Part shown: positions 40,531 through 48,445 of the stretch, piece after piece
Numbering within the stretch: the stretch's first letter is position 1
Layout of the letters: each line of letters starts with the position of its first letter
Assembly: GCA_900315765.1 (NCBI GenBank)
Contig: ONAK01000045.1
Span: 1-56,716, forward strand
Length of the DNA: 56,716 bases
Source: an uncultured Prevotella sp.
GTDB lineage: Bacteria; Bacteroidota; Bacteroidia; Bacteroidales; Bacteroidaceae
Reading direction: 5' to 3'
The notes under the pieces: generated by a model
Told to the model about the DNA's origin: nothing
Database searches by the model: none
What the model saw: only the letters and a program-made list of their open reading frames with translations
Translations under genes and position numbers: made by a program

Positions 40531-41205
40531 ATGATTAAGCTTGAAAACATTCAGAAGGTGTTCCGTACCGAAGAGGTGGAGACCGTTGCATTGGGCGGTG
40601 TATCGCTCGAAGTGAAGAAAGGTGAGTTCGTGGCCATCATGGGGCCTTCGGGCTGTGGTAAGTCAACCTTGCTCAATATTCTGGGATTGCTGGATAATCC
40701 CACCAGCGGGCAGTATCTGCTGGATGGTCAGGATGTGGGCTCGCTCAAGGAGAGTCAGCGTACCAAGGTTCGCAAGGGCCAGATTGGTTTTGTGTTCCAG
40801 AGTTTTAACCTGATTGATGAATTGAATGTGGAAGAGAATGTTGAGTTGCCATTAACCTATCTAGGCGTACCAAAGAAGGAGCGCAAGGCGAGGGTGGAAG
40901 AGGTGCTGCGCCGTATGGCCATCAGCCACCGCGCACACCACTTCCCCCAACAGCTCTCGGGCGGCCAGCAACAGCGTGTGGCGATAGCCCGCGCGGTGGT
41001 GATGAATCCCAAACTGATCCTTGCCGATGAGCCTACGGGTAACCTTGACTCCAAGAATGGTCTGGAGGTAATGCAACTGCTCAGCCAGCTGAACCAAGAG
41101 GGTACCACCGTGGTGATGGTGACCCACTCGGAGCGTGATGCCGGTTATGCTCAGCGCACCATCAATCTGTTCGACGGTCAGGTAGTGCCTGAAGTAAGTC
41201 TTTAA
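40531..41205 (+). CDS. ABC transporter ATPase (MacB/LolD family)
   Basis: 224 residues. Walker A GPSGCGKST (about 39-47), Q-loop FVFQSFNLIDELNVEEN, signature LSGGQQQRVAIARA (about 141), Walker B LILADEPTGNLDS and the H-loop VMVTHSERDA. It powers the two preceding permeases. It is a stand-alone ATPase, so the system is the split type seen in Bacteroidales. It is followed by a terminator. Confidence 0.93.
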   Translation: MIKLENIQKVFRTEEVETVALGGVSLEVKKGEFVAIMGPSGCGKSTLLNILGLLDNPTSGQYLLDGQDVGSLKESQRTKVRKGQIGFVFQSFNLIDELNVEENVELPLTYLGVPKKERKARVEEVLRRMAISHRAHHFPQQLSGGQQQRVAIARAVVMNPKLILADEPTGNLDSKNGLEVMQLLSQLNQEGTTVVMVTHSERDAGYAQRTINLFDGQVVPEVSL

Positions 41206-41222
41206 GATGTTAATAAAAAAGT

Positions 41223-41256
41223 AAAGGTGGTCAACTGTCCGACCACCTTTGCTTTT
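41223..41256. terminator. Terminator after the ABC operon
   Basis: AAAGGTGGTC (41223-41232) and GACCACCTTT (41241-41250), a perfect 10-bp stem followed by GCTTTT. It lies between the convergent ATPase and tRNA genes. Confidence 0.8.
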
Positions 41257-41261
41257 ACCAG

Positions 41262-41334
41262 TCGGGATGAGGCGACTCGAACGCCCGACCCCTACGTCCC
41301 GAACGTAGTGCGCTACCAACTGCGCTACATCCCG
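41262..41334 (-). tRNA. tRNA-Pro, anticodon CGG
   Basis: 73 nt without the CCA end. Acceptor stem CGGGATG/CATCCCG with discriminator A, D arm GCGC/GCGC, anticodon arm CTACG-TTCGGGA-CGTAG giving anticodon CGG, variable loop GGGTC, and T arm GGGCG-TTCGAGT-CGCCT. The only base-pair weakness is a G-T in the T arm. A -7 box TAACTTTG-CACCC precedes it at 41347-41354 on the minus strand. Confidence 0.95.
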
Positions 41335-41346
41335 ATTTTGCGGGTG

Positions 41347-41354
41347 CAAAGTTA
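41347..41354 (-). promoter_or_regulatory. -7 promoter element of tRNA-Pro
   Basis: Minus-strand TAACTTTG followed by CACCCG, 12 bp before the tRNA 5' end. Confidence 0.6.
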
Positions 41355-41395
41355 CTGCTTATTTTTCTAATTCGTGCAGAATTATGATATTTTTT

Positions 41396-43450
41396 TTATT
41401 TTTTATGCTGACGATAGTATTTGCGGAATTGCTCGAATTCATCACACTTGCTAACAAACGTGGGCTCTTCGTGAGCATCGTCTACAATATCGAATAAACC
41501 TTGGAATGCACGGAACTGTGGCGACTGGCGATAATACATTGTTACGTAGTCGGCCGTCTTCTCATCCCATAATTTGTCAAACCACAGCTTGGTGCCTGAT
41601 GTTGTGGTGTAAAGCTCTCGATATCCCATGCCGAAGAGGGCTTTTATCTTCAAGTCGGTATCGCTGGTAGCTGCAGCTTTCTGTAGTAGTTCTGCAGCCT
41701 TTTCGCCAAAGTTAACCTCGTTTACGCGTATAGTATCGTAGGCACTCTTAGCATTGTGGAGCAACCACCAGCAGTCGCCCTTAATACTGGCCTGAGCATA
41801 GCGTACTGCCAGATTGTAATAACGCTGCTCAAGTGCCTTGCCTTTAAGCAAGTTGAGCGAGGCCTCCATCATCTGCATCTCCTTACAGAAGTCGAGTTTG
41901 ATGTTCTTATACCATTTGAGGTTTGCTTCCCAAGCCTTATCGCTGTTTAACCACTGGCGCTTAATCCAGGGCTCTACCTCATAGCTGCGCAAACGTGAAT
42001 AATACAGATATTCTTTACTGCGGCACTCGTTATAATAGCTTGCGGGTATATCCTTTAGCCATTGGATAGCTTTGTCCCATTGAGCTATGCGCATATACTT
42101 GGTTCCGATAAGTTCGATGAGCATAGAATCATTTGATTGAATCTTGCTTTTCAGGAACTTATCGAATGCCTTTGTTCCAGGCGTCTTGGTATAGAAATAG
42201 AATTTCTCAAGACGGTCTACACGCATGGTGTCTATGCTGAGATCATAATTATAGTTCTCTGTTGCAAGGAGCAGAGCCAGCATCTGTTCGGGCTTGTTCT
42301 TGTAATGAGGAACGATGGTTTGATCGGTGATACGTCTTCGGGCTCGCACAAAGAAGTAATCTTGATTAGTTTTCTCGTTTAACCATGTGAGTTCTTCGGC
42401 TAGATAGTTGTCGAAACTGTCGCTTGCTTTTGCTGTTGCAGCAGTGATGTAGAGTTTAAGCACTCGAGCATTATCCTTCATGCGTTCGGTGCCTTCCAGT
42501 TTCATTGCGGCGTCGATATCCTTAACAGCCTCCTGCTTCTTGCCGGCCAGATACTCAAGCCATGCTTTGGCGCACTTCCACATGATGGGTGTCTCGGTCT
42601 TGCCTTCGCGAACTACCAACTCGCAGAACTGCTGCATCTGCCACGATTCCTGCAGATTGATGTCGCGGATGAACAGTTTTCCTCCAAAAGCTCCTTCTCC
42701 TTTAGCATCTTCTGCTTCCTGGGCATTGTTCACAAAATCCTGAAGCAGGAATGGCAGTACTTTTGAGTTAGGGTTCTGCTTATAATGCTGACTGATGGCA
42801 AGATAAGAACGCTTTTTATAATAGATTGTCATCAGACTCTCGTAGTCGTCCATTTCGGCAAACATCTGACCGGCTTCGGCCTCACGGCCAGCTTTGTAGA
42901 GAGCGCCGGCATAGATGTTCTTCATCATGTCTTTATATACGGTCTCTATGAACTGACTGGCAGTCTGCTGCCAGAAGTTTATGTTTTCCTGATGACGCCC
43001 CAGCATCATATTGCAACGCATATAGAGCAGTGCGTGCTGTGAGCGCAGTTTGGTCTTAATCTTGCCGAAGGCGTAAGTGCGTACAGCCTGCAGATCGCGC
43101 TGTTGGTTTGCTATTTCTTGCTTGGTGGGGTAGTTCCACTCGTATTGCTTGTTTTGTTCTACACCTACGCAGTCAAGATACTTCTTAAGGTTCTGAACAT
43201 AGCTAACCATCAGGGCATCGCCCTTTTGACGGGCAGCCTTGATGACATCATCAGCATTGAACCAGAAGTACTCTTCGGTCGAGCCGAGGTAGGCTTTCCA
43301 GTTGTCGTTGCAGATGCGTTCCACACGCGATTTGAAACTTTCCTGATTATACATGCTAAACAGGTAAGGATTCTCTGATTCGCTCCATGCACAGGCGAAT
43401 GAGGGCAGCGAAATGGCTGTCAACAGGCTAATGACGATAAATTTCTTCAT
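41396..43450 (-). CDS. Large exported helical-repeat protein of unknown function
   Basis: 684 residues with a signal peptide (MKKFIVISLLTAISLPSFACA). The rest is almost wholly helical with TPR-like pieces (YAGALYKAGREAEAGQMFAEM, YMRIAQWDKAIQWLKDI, ALFGMGYRELYTT) and many aromatic residues. It overlaps the end of the upstream lipoprotein gene by 23 bp, so the two are coupled and likely function together at the cell surface or in the periplasm. I do not recognise a named family. Confidence 0.7.
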   Translation of the reverse strand: MKKFIVISLLTAISLPSFACAWSESENPYLFSMYNQESFKSRVERICNDNWKAYLGSTEEYFWFNADDVIKAARQKGDALMVSYVQNLKKYLDCVGVEQNKQYEWNYPTKQEIANQQRDLQAVRTYAFGKIKTKLRSQHALLYMRCNMMLGRHQENINFWQQTASQFIETVYKDMMKNIYAGALYKAGREAEAGQMFAEMDDYESLMTIYYKKRSYLAISQHYKQNPNSKVLPFLLQDFVNNAQEAEDAKGEGAFGGKLFIRDINLQESWQMQQFCELVVREGKTETPIMWKCAKAWLEYLAGKKQEAVKDIDAAMKLEGTERMKDNARVLKLYITAATAKASDSFDNYLAEELTWLNEKTNQDYFFVRARRRITDQTIVPHYKNKPEQMLALLLATENYNYDLSIDTMRVDRLEKFYFYTKTPGTKAFDKFLKSKIQSNDSMLIELIGTKYMRIAQWDKAIQWLKDIPASYYNECRSKEYLYYSRLRSYEVEPWIKRQWLNSDKAWEANLKWYKNIKLDFCKEMQMMEASLNLLKGKALEQRYYNLAVRYAQASIKGDCWWLLHNAKSAYDTIRVNEVNFGEKAAELLQKAAATSDTDLKIKALFGMGYRELYTTTSGTKLWFDKLWDEKTADYVTMYYRQSPQFRAFQGLFDIVDDAHEEPTFVSKCDEFEQFRKYYRQHKK

Positions 43451-44315
43451 AGGTCTCTGGTTTGTATCTGTTAATATTATCTGTTTCTAAATGATATGTG
43501 ATAATAGAGCGGCTCAAGCTTGGGCGCTCTTTCTCCATCGCTTTCTTTACTTTAAGTATTTCTCCTGCCTCAACAGTATGTTCTACTCTTACATTCTGTA
43601 TGTTTCTTATCCACTGGTATACGGGGTAGGCTGTGGCAAGGGGAAGTGGATATTTGCCCAGTTGACTGAGATATGGATATACATCGCGATAGTCGAGTAT
43701 CGGGTTGCGCTCTTGCCACTTGCGTGGGTCGCCAGTATTGTAGACCATCAGTACGCCATAATCCACAGGTGGAGCGGGCATTGATAGCTGATGCAGCCTG
43801 ATGGTTGTGGACAGTTCGAATTGGATGGCGGATAGTTGAGAATTGATTTCTTCGAGGAACTGATAGTAATTCTTGCGACTGCGCGAGGTATAATCGCAGT
43901 CAATCTGAATCTCGCGTACATGATTGATGTCGTTAGTCTCGTTCATCTGAAGAACGCGATCCACTATCTTCTTTGCCAGATCTTTATGAGGCTTGTGCAT
44001 ACAATCCTCAGTAATGTAGATGGTGGGTATTATCTCTATGTCTGTAGGCAGTGTGTCAGAGAATGATATGGTGGCATTTGGCGATGGCTCTGTGGCATCG
44101 TCGTTCATGACCACATCAAAATATCTGCAATACAACTTTTTGATATGATACTGGCTGAGAAATGCTTTTTCGGTTGAGTCGAGGCTGAGGTCAGTGCGCC
44201 AGTAGTAGACACTATTGCACTGCTCAAGGCTCATGTCCTGAGAATTCTGCTTTCCACAACCTGTTATCAGCAGAGTAAGCAAGCAGAATACGATTGCGAA
44301 TCTCTCACCTCTCAC
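43428..44315 (-). CDS. Lipoprotein of unknown function, possibly DUF3142-like
   Basis: 295 residues with a GTG start at 44315 that lies inside a GTGAGAG-type word array. Lipoprotein signal FAIVFCLLTLLITGC with lipidated Cys at about residue 20. The mature part reads VYYWRTDLSLDSTEKAFLSQYHIKKLYCRYFDV, later VREIQIDCDYTSRSRKNYYQFLEEI and YGVLMVYNTGDPRKW, an alternation of strands and helices that suggests a TIM barrel; the opening resembles DUF3142 proteins. Enzyme activity is not claimed. It precedes and overlaps the helical-repeat gene and lies 17 bp after murF. Confidence 0.65.
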   Translation of the reverse strand: MRGERFAIVFCLLTLLITGCGKQNSQDMSLEQCNSVYYWRTDLSLDSTEKAFLSQYHIKKLYCRYFDVVMNDDATEPSPNATISFSDTLPTDIEIIPTIYITEDCMHKPHKDLAKKIVDRVLQMNETNDINHVREIQIDCDYTSRSRKNYYQFLEEINSQLSAIQFELSTTIRLHQLSMPAPPVDYGVLMVYNTGDPRKWQERNPILDYRDVYPYLSQLGKYPLPLATAYPVYQWIRNIQNVRVEHTVEAGEILKVKKAMEKERPSLSRSIITYHLETDNINRYKPETYEEIYRH

Positions 44316-44325
44316 TTCTCACTTT
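44301..44325. repeat. 7-bp word array (TCTCACC/TCTCACT) at the lipoprotein start codon
   Basis: Units TCTCACC, TCTCACT, TCTCACT in tandem. On the coding strand it supplies the GTG start and the first residues (RGER). It occupies part of the 17-bp space after murF. Confidence 0.6.
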
Positions 44326-44332
44326 TAGCCTC

Positions 44333-45685
44333 TTATAATAGTTCCGGCAACTGATATAGCTTGGTGCTGTTAGAGCCCTTGATGAGAATGTAATGATCTT
44401 CGGGCTTTTGGGCTGCTATTGCTGCTTTAACTTCTTCTACATCCTTAAACTTGCGATAATCGCACTTGGCATCATTGAATTCCTCGCCAACCAGCCAAAC
44501 AGTTTCTACATCTGTTGTTTTCAGATAGTCAACTACATGCTGATGCTCTTCGGCAGAAACATCACCGAGTTCGCGCATGGCGCCGAGGATGACCATTTTA
44601 TGTTCAGCCTGCATCAACTTGAAGTTCTCGAGTGCAGCCTGCATCGACGATGGATTAGCATTATAGGCATCTACTATAAGGTGGTTCTTCTCGGTAACAG
44701 TCATCTGACTACGATTGTTTGATGGCTCGTATTCCTCGAGTGCGGCACAAATCTTCTTGCGGTCTACACCGAAGTTGATACCTACGGCGATGGCTGCAAG
44801 CAGGTTGTCGATGTTGTATGAACCAATAAGCTTGGTCTGGACCTTATGCCACTTTGTGCTGCGACCTTCTTCTTCAAGAATCATCAGAGGCTCGCGCCAA
44901 CGGAACTTCAGGAATGGGTTACATTCTATGATCTCGCCCGAGATGCATGAGTACTGATTCTCCGGGTCGGTAGAGTAGGGCGACATCCAGATGTCTTCGT
45001 CATCACTAATCAGGTCCATCAGGTACTCATTGTCGGCATTGATGAAGATAAGACTGTCTTCCCGACTGCGCAAGAAATCGTATAACTCGCCCTTGGTCTT
45101 GATGACGCCTTCGAAGGAACCGAAACCCTGAAGATGTGCACGACCGACATTGGTGATAAGTCCGCAGGTAGGCTCAGCAGTCTCTGCCAGGGTCTTGATG
45201 TCGCCAGGATGGCTGGCTCCCATCTCTATCACTGCAATCTCGTGCTCACTATTAAGGCGGAACAAGGTTTTGGGTACACCAACATCGTTGTTGAAGTTCC
45301 CCTGAGTATAGAGCACATTGTATTTCTTCGAGAGAACTGCGGCAATAAGTTCCTTGGTAGTAGTCTTGCCATTGGTGCCTGTGATGCCGATAACCGGAAT
45401 GTCGAACTGGCGGCGATGCTCACGTGCCAGATCTTTAAACGTCTGCAGTGCATCATCAACTTTAATGATGCGCTTGGCTAGTTCTCCAAGTCTGGCTAGT
45501 TCTTCTAAATCTTCATCTACGATGGCATAGCTGCAGCCTTTTTCAAGGGCCTGCAGGGCAAACTTGTTGCCATTAAACGACTCGCCTTTCAGTGCCAGAA
45601 AGATACTTCCCTCAGGGCAGTCACGGCTATCGGTCGTTATGCACGGATGTTGCTCATATAGCTTGTATAGTTCTTTTATATCCAT
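44333..45685 (-). CDS. murF: UDP-N-acetylmuramoyl-tripeptide:D-alanyl-D-alanine ligase
   Basis: 450 residues, normal for MurF. It adds D-Ala-D-Ala to the UDP-MurNAc tripeptide, the last cytoplasmic step of the peptidoglycan precursor. Visible: N-terminal domain with ITTDSRDCPEGSIFLALKG, the ATP-binding P-loop VIGITGTNGKTTTKELIAAVL (about 100-120), the central TEPTCGLITNVGRAHLQGFGS segment, and the C-terminal domain with HLIVDAYNANPSSMQAALEN. It is first in a minus-strand unit that continues into the two exported unknown proteins, and divergent from folP. Confidence 0.95.
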   Translation of the reverse strand: MDIKELYKLYEQHPCITTDSRDCPEGSIFLALKGESFNGNKFALQALEKGCSYAIVDEDLEELARLGELAKRIIKVDDALQTFKDLAREHRRQFDIPVIGITGTNGKTTTKELIAAVLSKKYNVLYTQGNFNNDVGVPKTLFRLNSEHEIAVIEMGASHPGDIKTLAETAEPTCGLITNVGRAHLQGFGSFEGVIKTKGELYDFLRSREDSLIFINADNEYLMDLISDDEDIWMSPYSTDPENQYSCISGEIIECNPFLKFRWREPLMILEEEGRSTKWHKVQTKLIGSYNIDNLLAAIAVGINFGVDRKKICAALEEYEPSNNRSQMTVTEKNHLIVDAYNANPSSMQAALENFKLMQAEHKMVILGAMRELGDVSAEEHQHVVDYLKTTDVETVWLVGEEFNDAKCDYRKFKDVEEVKAAIAAQKPEDHYILIKGSNSTKLYQLPELL

Positions 45686-45705
45686 AAACTTAGTAAATTT
45701 TGGTG

Positions 45706-45713
45706 CAAAGATA
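45706..45713 (-). promoter_or_regulatory. murF: -7 promoter element of murF
   Basis: Minus-strand TATCTTTG followed by CACC, 20 bp ahead of the start codon at 45685. Confidence 0.65.
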
Positions 45714-45756
45714 GTGAAAAATCTTAATTCGTAATTCTTAATCCAAAAAAAAATTG

Positions 45757-45764
45757 TATCTTTG
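45757..45764 (+). promoter_or_regulatory. -7 promoter element of folP-cdaA
   Basis: TATCTTTG, 8 bp before the ATG at 45773, so the transcript is nearly leaderless. A small AATTCTTAA-type word array (45722-45743) lies just upstream. Confidence 0.6.
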
Positions 45765-45772
45765 TGGGCGAA

Positions 45773-46576
45773 ATGAGCTATACTATTAATATTAAAGGTA
45801 GATTGCTGGACCTCACCACCCCTCAGGTGATGGGTATCCTGAACGTGACGCCCGACTCATTCTATGCAGGGAGTAGGGTGCAGACGGAGGCTGAAATTGT
45901 CAGGCGCTGCCATCAGATAGTCGACGAAGGTGCGACTATGATTGATGTGGGCGGCTATTCAACGCGCCCTGGTGGTACCGAAGTTTCTGAGGCCGAGGAG
46001 ATGGAGCGATTGCGCTTTGGCTTGACTATTATCCGTCGTGAGCTGCCTGATGCCATTATCTCTGTTGATACCTTCAGAACCGATGTAGCCCGAATGACTG
46101 TAGAGGAGTTCGGCGCTGATATCATTAACGATGTGAGCGAAGGTAACGAGACGATGTACAGAATGGTGGCACGTTTGCGCGTACCTTATATATTAATGTC
46201 GCAGCAGCCTACGTTAAAGCAGATGCTGATGTCGTTTGCTCGTCAGGTTCAGCAACTGCGCGATTTCGGTGCTTGCGACATCATACTTGATCCTGGTTTC
46301 GGATTTGGTAAAACTCTGCAACAGAACTATGATATAATGAACTGTATGGAGCGCTTGCATGTGATGGAACTGCCACTGCTGGTGGGAATATCACGCAAGT
46401 CGATGATATATAAACTTATGGGAATAACTCCCGAGGAGTCTCTCAATGGTACTACGGTGCTTAACACCATCTCGCTGATGAAGGGTGCCCACATTCTGCG
46501 AGTTCACGATGTGAAGCAGGCAGTGGAGTGCGTAAAAATACTGTCTCACCTCTCACCTCTCACCTCTCACTTCTGA
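45773..46576 (+). CDS. folP: Dihydropteroate synthase
   Basis: 267 residues from the ATG at 45773; a GTG three codons earlier overlaps the -7 box. The enzyme joins p-aminobenzoate to the pterin diphosphate in folate synthesis and is the sulfonamide target. Motifs: MGILNVTPDSFYAGSRV near residue 19, DVGGYSTRPGGTEVSEAEE, ISVDTFRTDVA, DIINDVSEG, ILDPGFGFGKTLQQNY and LLVGISRKSMIY. The last ten residues (SHLSPLTSHF) are encoded by a TCTCACC word array and are not part of the family fold. cdaA follows after 4 bp, the common Bacteroidales pairing. Confidence 0.93.
   Translation: MSYTINIKGRLLDLTTPQVMGILNVTPDSFYAGSRVQTEAEIVRRCHQIVDEGATMIDVGGYSTRPGGTEVSEAEEMERLRFGLTIIRRELPDAIISVDTFRTDVARMTVEEFGADIINDVSEGNETMYRMVARLRVPYILMSQQPTLKQMLMSFARQVQQLRDFGACDIILDPGFGFGKTLQQNYDIMNCMERLHVMELPLLVGISRKSMIYKLMGITPEESLNGTTVLNTISLMKGAHILRVHDVKQAVECVKILSHLSPLTSHF
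46544..46573. repeat. 7-bp word array (TCTCACC) forming the folP C-terminus
   Basis: Four tandem TCTCACC/TCTCACT units read through as SHLSPLTSHF up to the folP stop TGA. Same word as at 44301-44325 (same strand) and 12293-12330 (opposite strand). Confidence 0.7.
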
Positions 46577-46580
46577 TAAT

Positions 46581-47360
46581 ATGTTCTTCGAATTCGGAAT
46601 CAAGGATTTTGTCGATATACTGCTTGTAGCGCTGATTCTCTACTACATCTACAGGCTTATGCGTGAGTCACGTTCACTGAATGTGTTTATTGGCATTATG
46701 GTGTTTGTGATTATGTGGCTGTTTGTATCGCAGATTCTTGAGATGCGCCTGTTAGGCTCTATTCTGGATAAGTTGGTTAGTGTGGGTGTTATTGCACTTA
46801 TCGTACTCTTTCAGGATGAAATCCGTCGATTCCTGTATAATGTGGGAGCTCATCGTCGTATGAGGGCTTTTGTGCGCCTGTTCACATCGAAACATGATGA
46901 CGGTGAAAGCAAGAAGGCTCTTAAGGAGATCATTATGCCTATTGTTATGGCATCGATGAATATGAGCCGTGGTAAGGTGGGTGCACTAATCGTGATAGAG
47001 CGTACCATGCCGCTTGATGAGATAGCTGTTACAGGCGATCTGATTGATTCGAACATCAATCAACGACTGATAGAGAATATCTTCTTTAAGAACTCTCCGC
47101 TCCACGATGGAGCCATGATTATATCAAAGAAACGTATCAAGGCAGCAGGATGTATTCTGCCTGTTAGCCATGATATGGACATTCCTAAGGAGTTAGGACT
47201 ACGCCACCGTGCGGCTATGGGTGTGTCGCAGGAGAGCGATGCCGTAGCTGTTGTTGTATCTGAGGAGACCGGTGCTATCTCGGTAGCTGTGAACGGTCAG
47301 TTCAACCTGCGCCTCTCGGCGGAGGAGTTAGAGAGCATTCTTACAAAGGTACTGGAATAA
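46581..47360 (+). CDS. cdaA: Diadenylate cyclase CdaA
   Basis: 259 residues. Three N-terminal helices (about 10-28, 35-55, 62-78) are followed by a DAC (DisA_N) domain with the catalytic DGAMII motif (about 176) and RHRAAMGVSQESDAVAVVVSEETG (about 209-232). It makes cyclic di-AMP from two ATP, a second messenger for turgor and cell-wall control. The folP-cdaA link is conserved in Bacteroidales, but the CdaR partner of Firmicutes is not seen here. Confidence 0.93.
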   Translation: MFFEFGIKDFVDILLVALILYYIYRLMRESRSLNVFIGIMVFVIMWLFVSQILEMRLLGSILDKLVSVGVIALIVLFQDEIRRFLYNVGAHRRMRAFVRLFTSKHDDGESKKALKEIIMPIVMASMNMSRGKVGALIVIERTMPLDEIAVTGDLIDSNINQRLIENIFFKNSPLHDGAMIISKKRIKAAGCILPVSHDMDIPKELGLRHRAAMGVSQESDAVAVVVSEETGAISVAVNGQFNLRLSAEELESILTKVLE

Positions 47361-47402
47361 GAAAGAGAAATAGTATTAGTAATTTAATAATAAAAACAGA
47401 TT

Positions 47403-48413
47403 ATGGATCTATTAAGTCAAATTGTAGCGCGTGCTAAGAGTAACAAGCAGCGCATCGTGCTCCCTGAAGCTGAAGAGGAGCGTACTCTGTGTGCAGCCGA
47501 TAGAGCTCTGGCTGACGACCTCGCAGACATTATTCTGATTGGTAATCCAGCCAAGGTTGAGGCTTTGGCTAAGGAAAAGGGACTTACTCACATTGGTAAG
47601 GCAACTCTTATCGACCCTGAGAACTATGACAAGAGCGAGGAGCTGGCTGAGAAGTTGGCTGAAATCCGCAAGTCAAAGGGTATGACCATTGAGGAGGCTC
47701 GCAAGCTTATCAAGAACCCTCTGTACCTGGGTTGTATGATTATCAAGACCGAGGGTGCTGATGGTCAGATCAGTGGTGCTCTCTCTACTACTGGCGACAC
47801 ACTTCGTCCTGCTCTTCAGATTATCAAGTGTGCTCCTGGTATCACATGCGTAAGTGGTGGACTGCTGCTTATTTCTAAGCAGAAGCAGTTTGGTGAGAAC
47901 GGTGTGCTCGTAGTAGCCGATGTAGCTGTTACCCCAATGCCTGATGCAGCTCAGCTGTCACAGATTGCAGTTTGCACAGCTCAGATGGCTAAGGCTGTAG
48001 CTGGTTTCGAGGATCCTCGTGTAGCTATGCTCAGCTTCTCAACAAAGGGCTCTGCTAAGCACGAAGTTTGCGATAAGGTTATCGAGGCAACTCGTTTGGC
48101 TAAGGAGCTGGATCCAACTCTTAAGATTGATGGCGAACTTCAGGCCGATGCTGCACTTGTTCCAAGTGTTGGCGCTAAGAAGGCTCCTGGTTCAGAAATC
48201 GCAGGTAAGGCTAACGTACTGGTATTCCCTAACCTTGAGGTTGGAAACATTGGTTATAAACTTGTTCAGCGTCTGGGTGACGCTATCGCTATTGGTCCTG
48301 TTCTTCAGGGTATCGCCCGTCCTGTAAACGATCTGTCTCGTGGTTGCTCTGTTGACGACATCTACTACATGATTGCCATCACCTCTTGTCAGGCTATGGA
48401 CGCCAAGAAGTAA
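47403..48413 (+). CDS. pta: Phosphate acetyltransferase
   Basis: 336 residues, the short Pta form. It converts acetyl-CoA and phosphate to acetyl phosphate. Typical pieces are RIVLPEAEEERTLCAADRAL near the N-terminus, GCMIIKTEGADGQISGALSTTGDTLRPALQ, VVADVAVTPMPDAAQLSQIA, ARVAMLSFSTKGSAKHE-type segment (written here VAMLSFSTKGSAKHE), DGELQADAALVPSVGAKKAPGS and LVFPNLEVGNIGYKLVQRLG. It is followed by ackA after a 32-bp spacer made of TTGATAA/TTGACAA words, and both form the acetate branch that yields ATP. Confidence 0.95.
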   Translation: MDLLSQIVARAKSNKQRIVLPEAEEERTLCAADRALADDLADIILIGNPAKVEALAKEKGLTHIGKATLIDPENYDKSEELAEKLAEIRKSKGMTIEEARKLIKNPLYLGCMIIKTEGADGQISGALSTTGDTLRPALQIIKCAPGITCVSGGLLLISKQKQFGENGVLVVADVAVTPMPDAAQLSQIAVCTAQMAKAVAGFEDPRVAMLSFSTKGSAKHEVCDKVIEATRLAKELDPTLKIDGELQADAALVPSVGAKKAPGSEIAGKANVLVFPNLEVGNIGYKLVQRLGDAIAIGPVLQGIARPVNDLSRGCSVDDIYYMIAITSCQAMDAKK

Positions 48414-48445
48414 TTGATAATTGACAATTAATATTAATAATTAAC
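48411..48445. repeat. 7-bp word array (TTGATAA/TTGACAA) filling the pta-ackA spacer
   Basis: The array starts with the pta stop TAA and runs to the ackA ATG. Its words equal those in the spacer between efp and the glycosyltransferase gene (54236-54268), read from the other strand. Confidence 0.65.
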
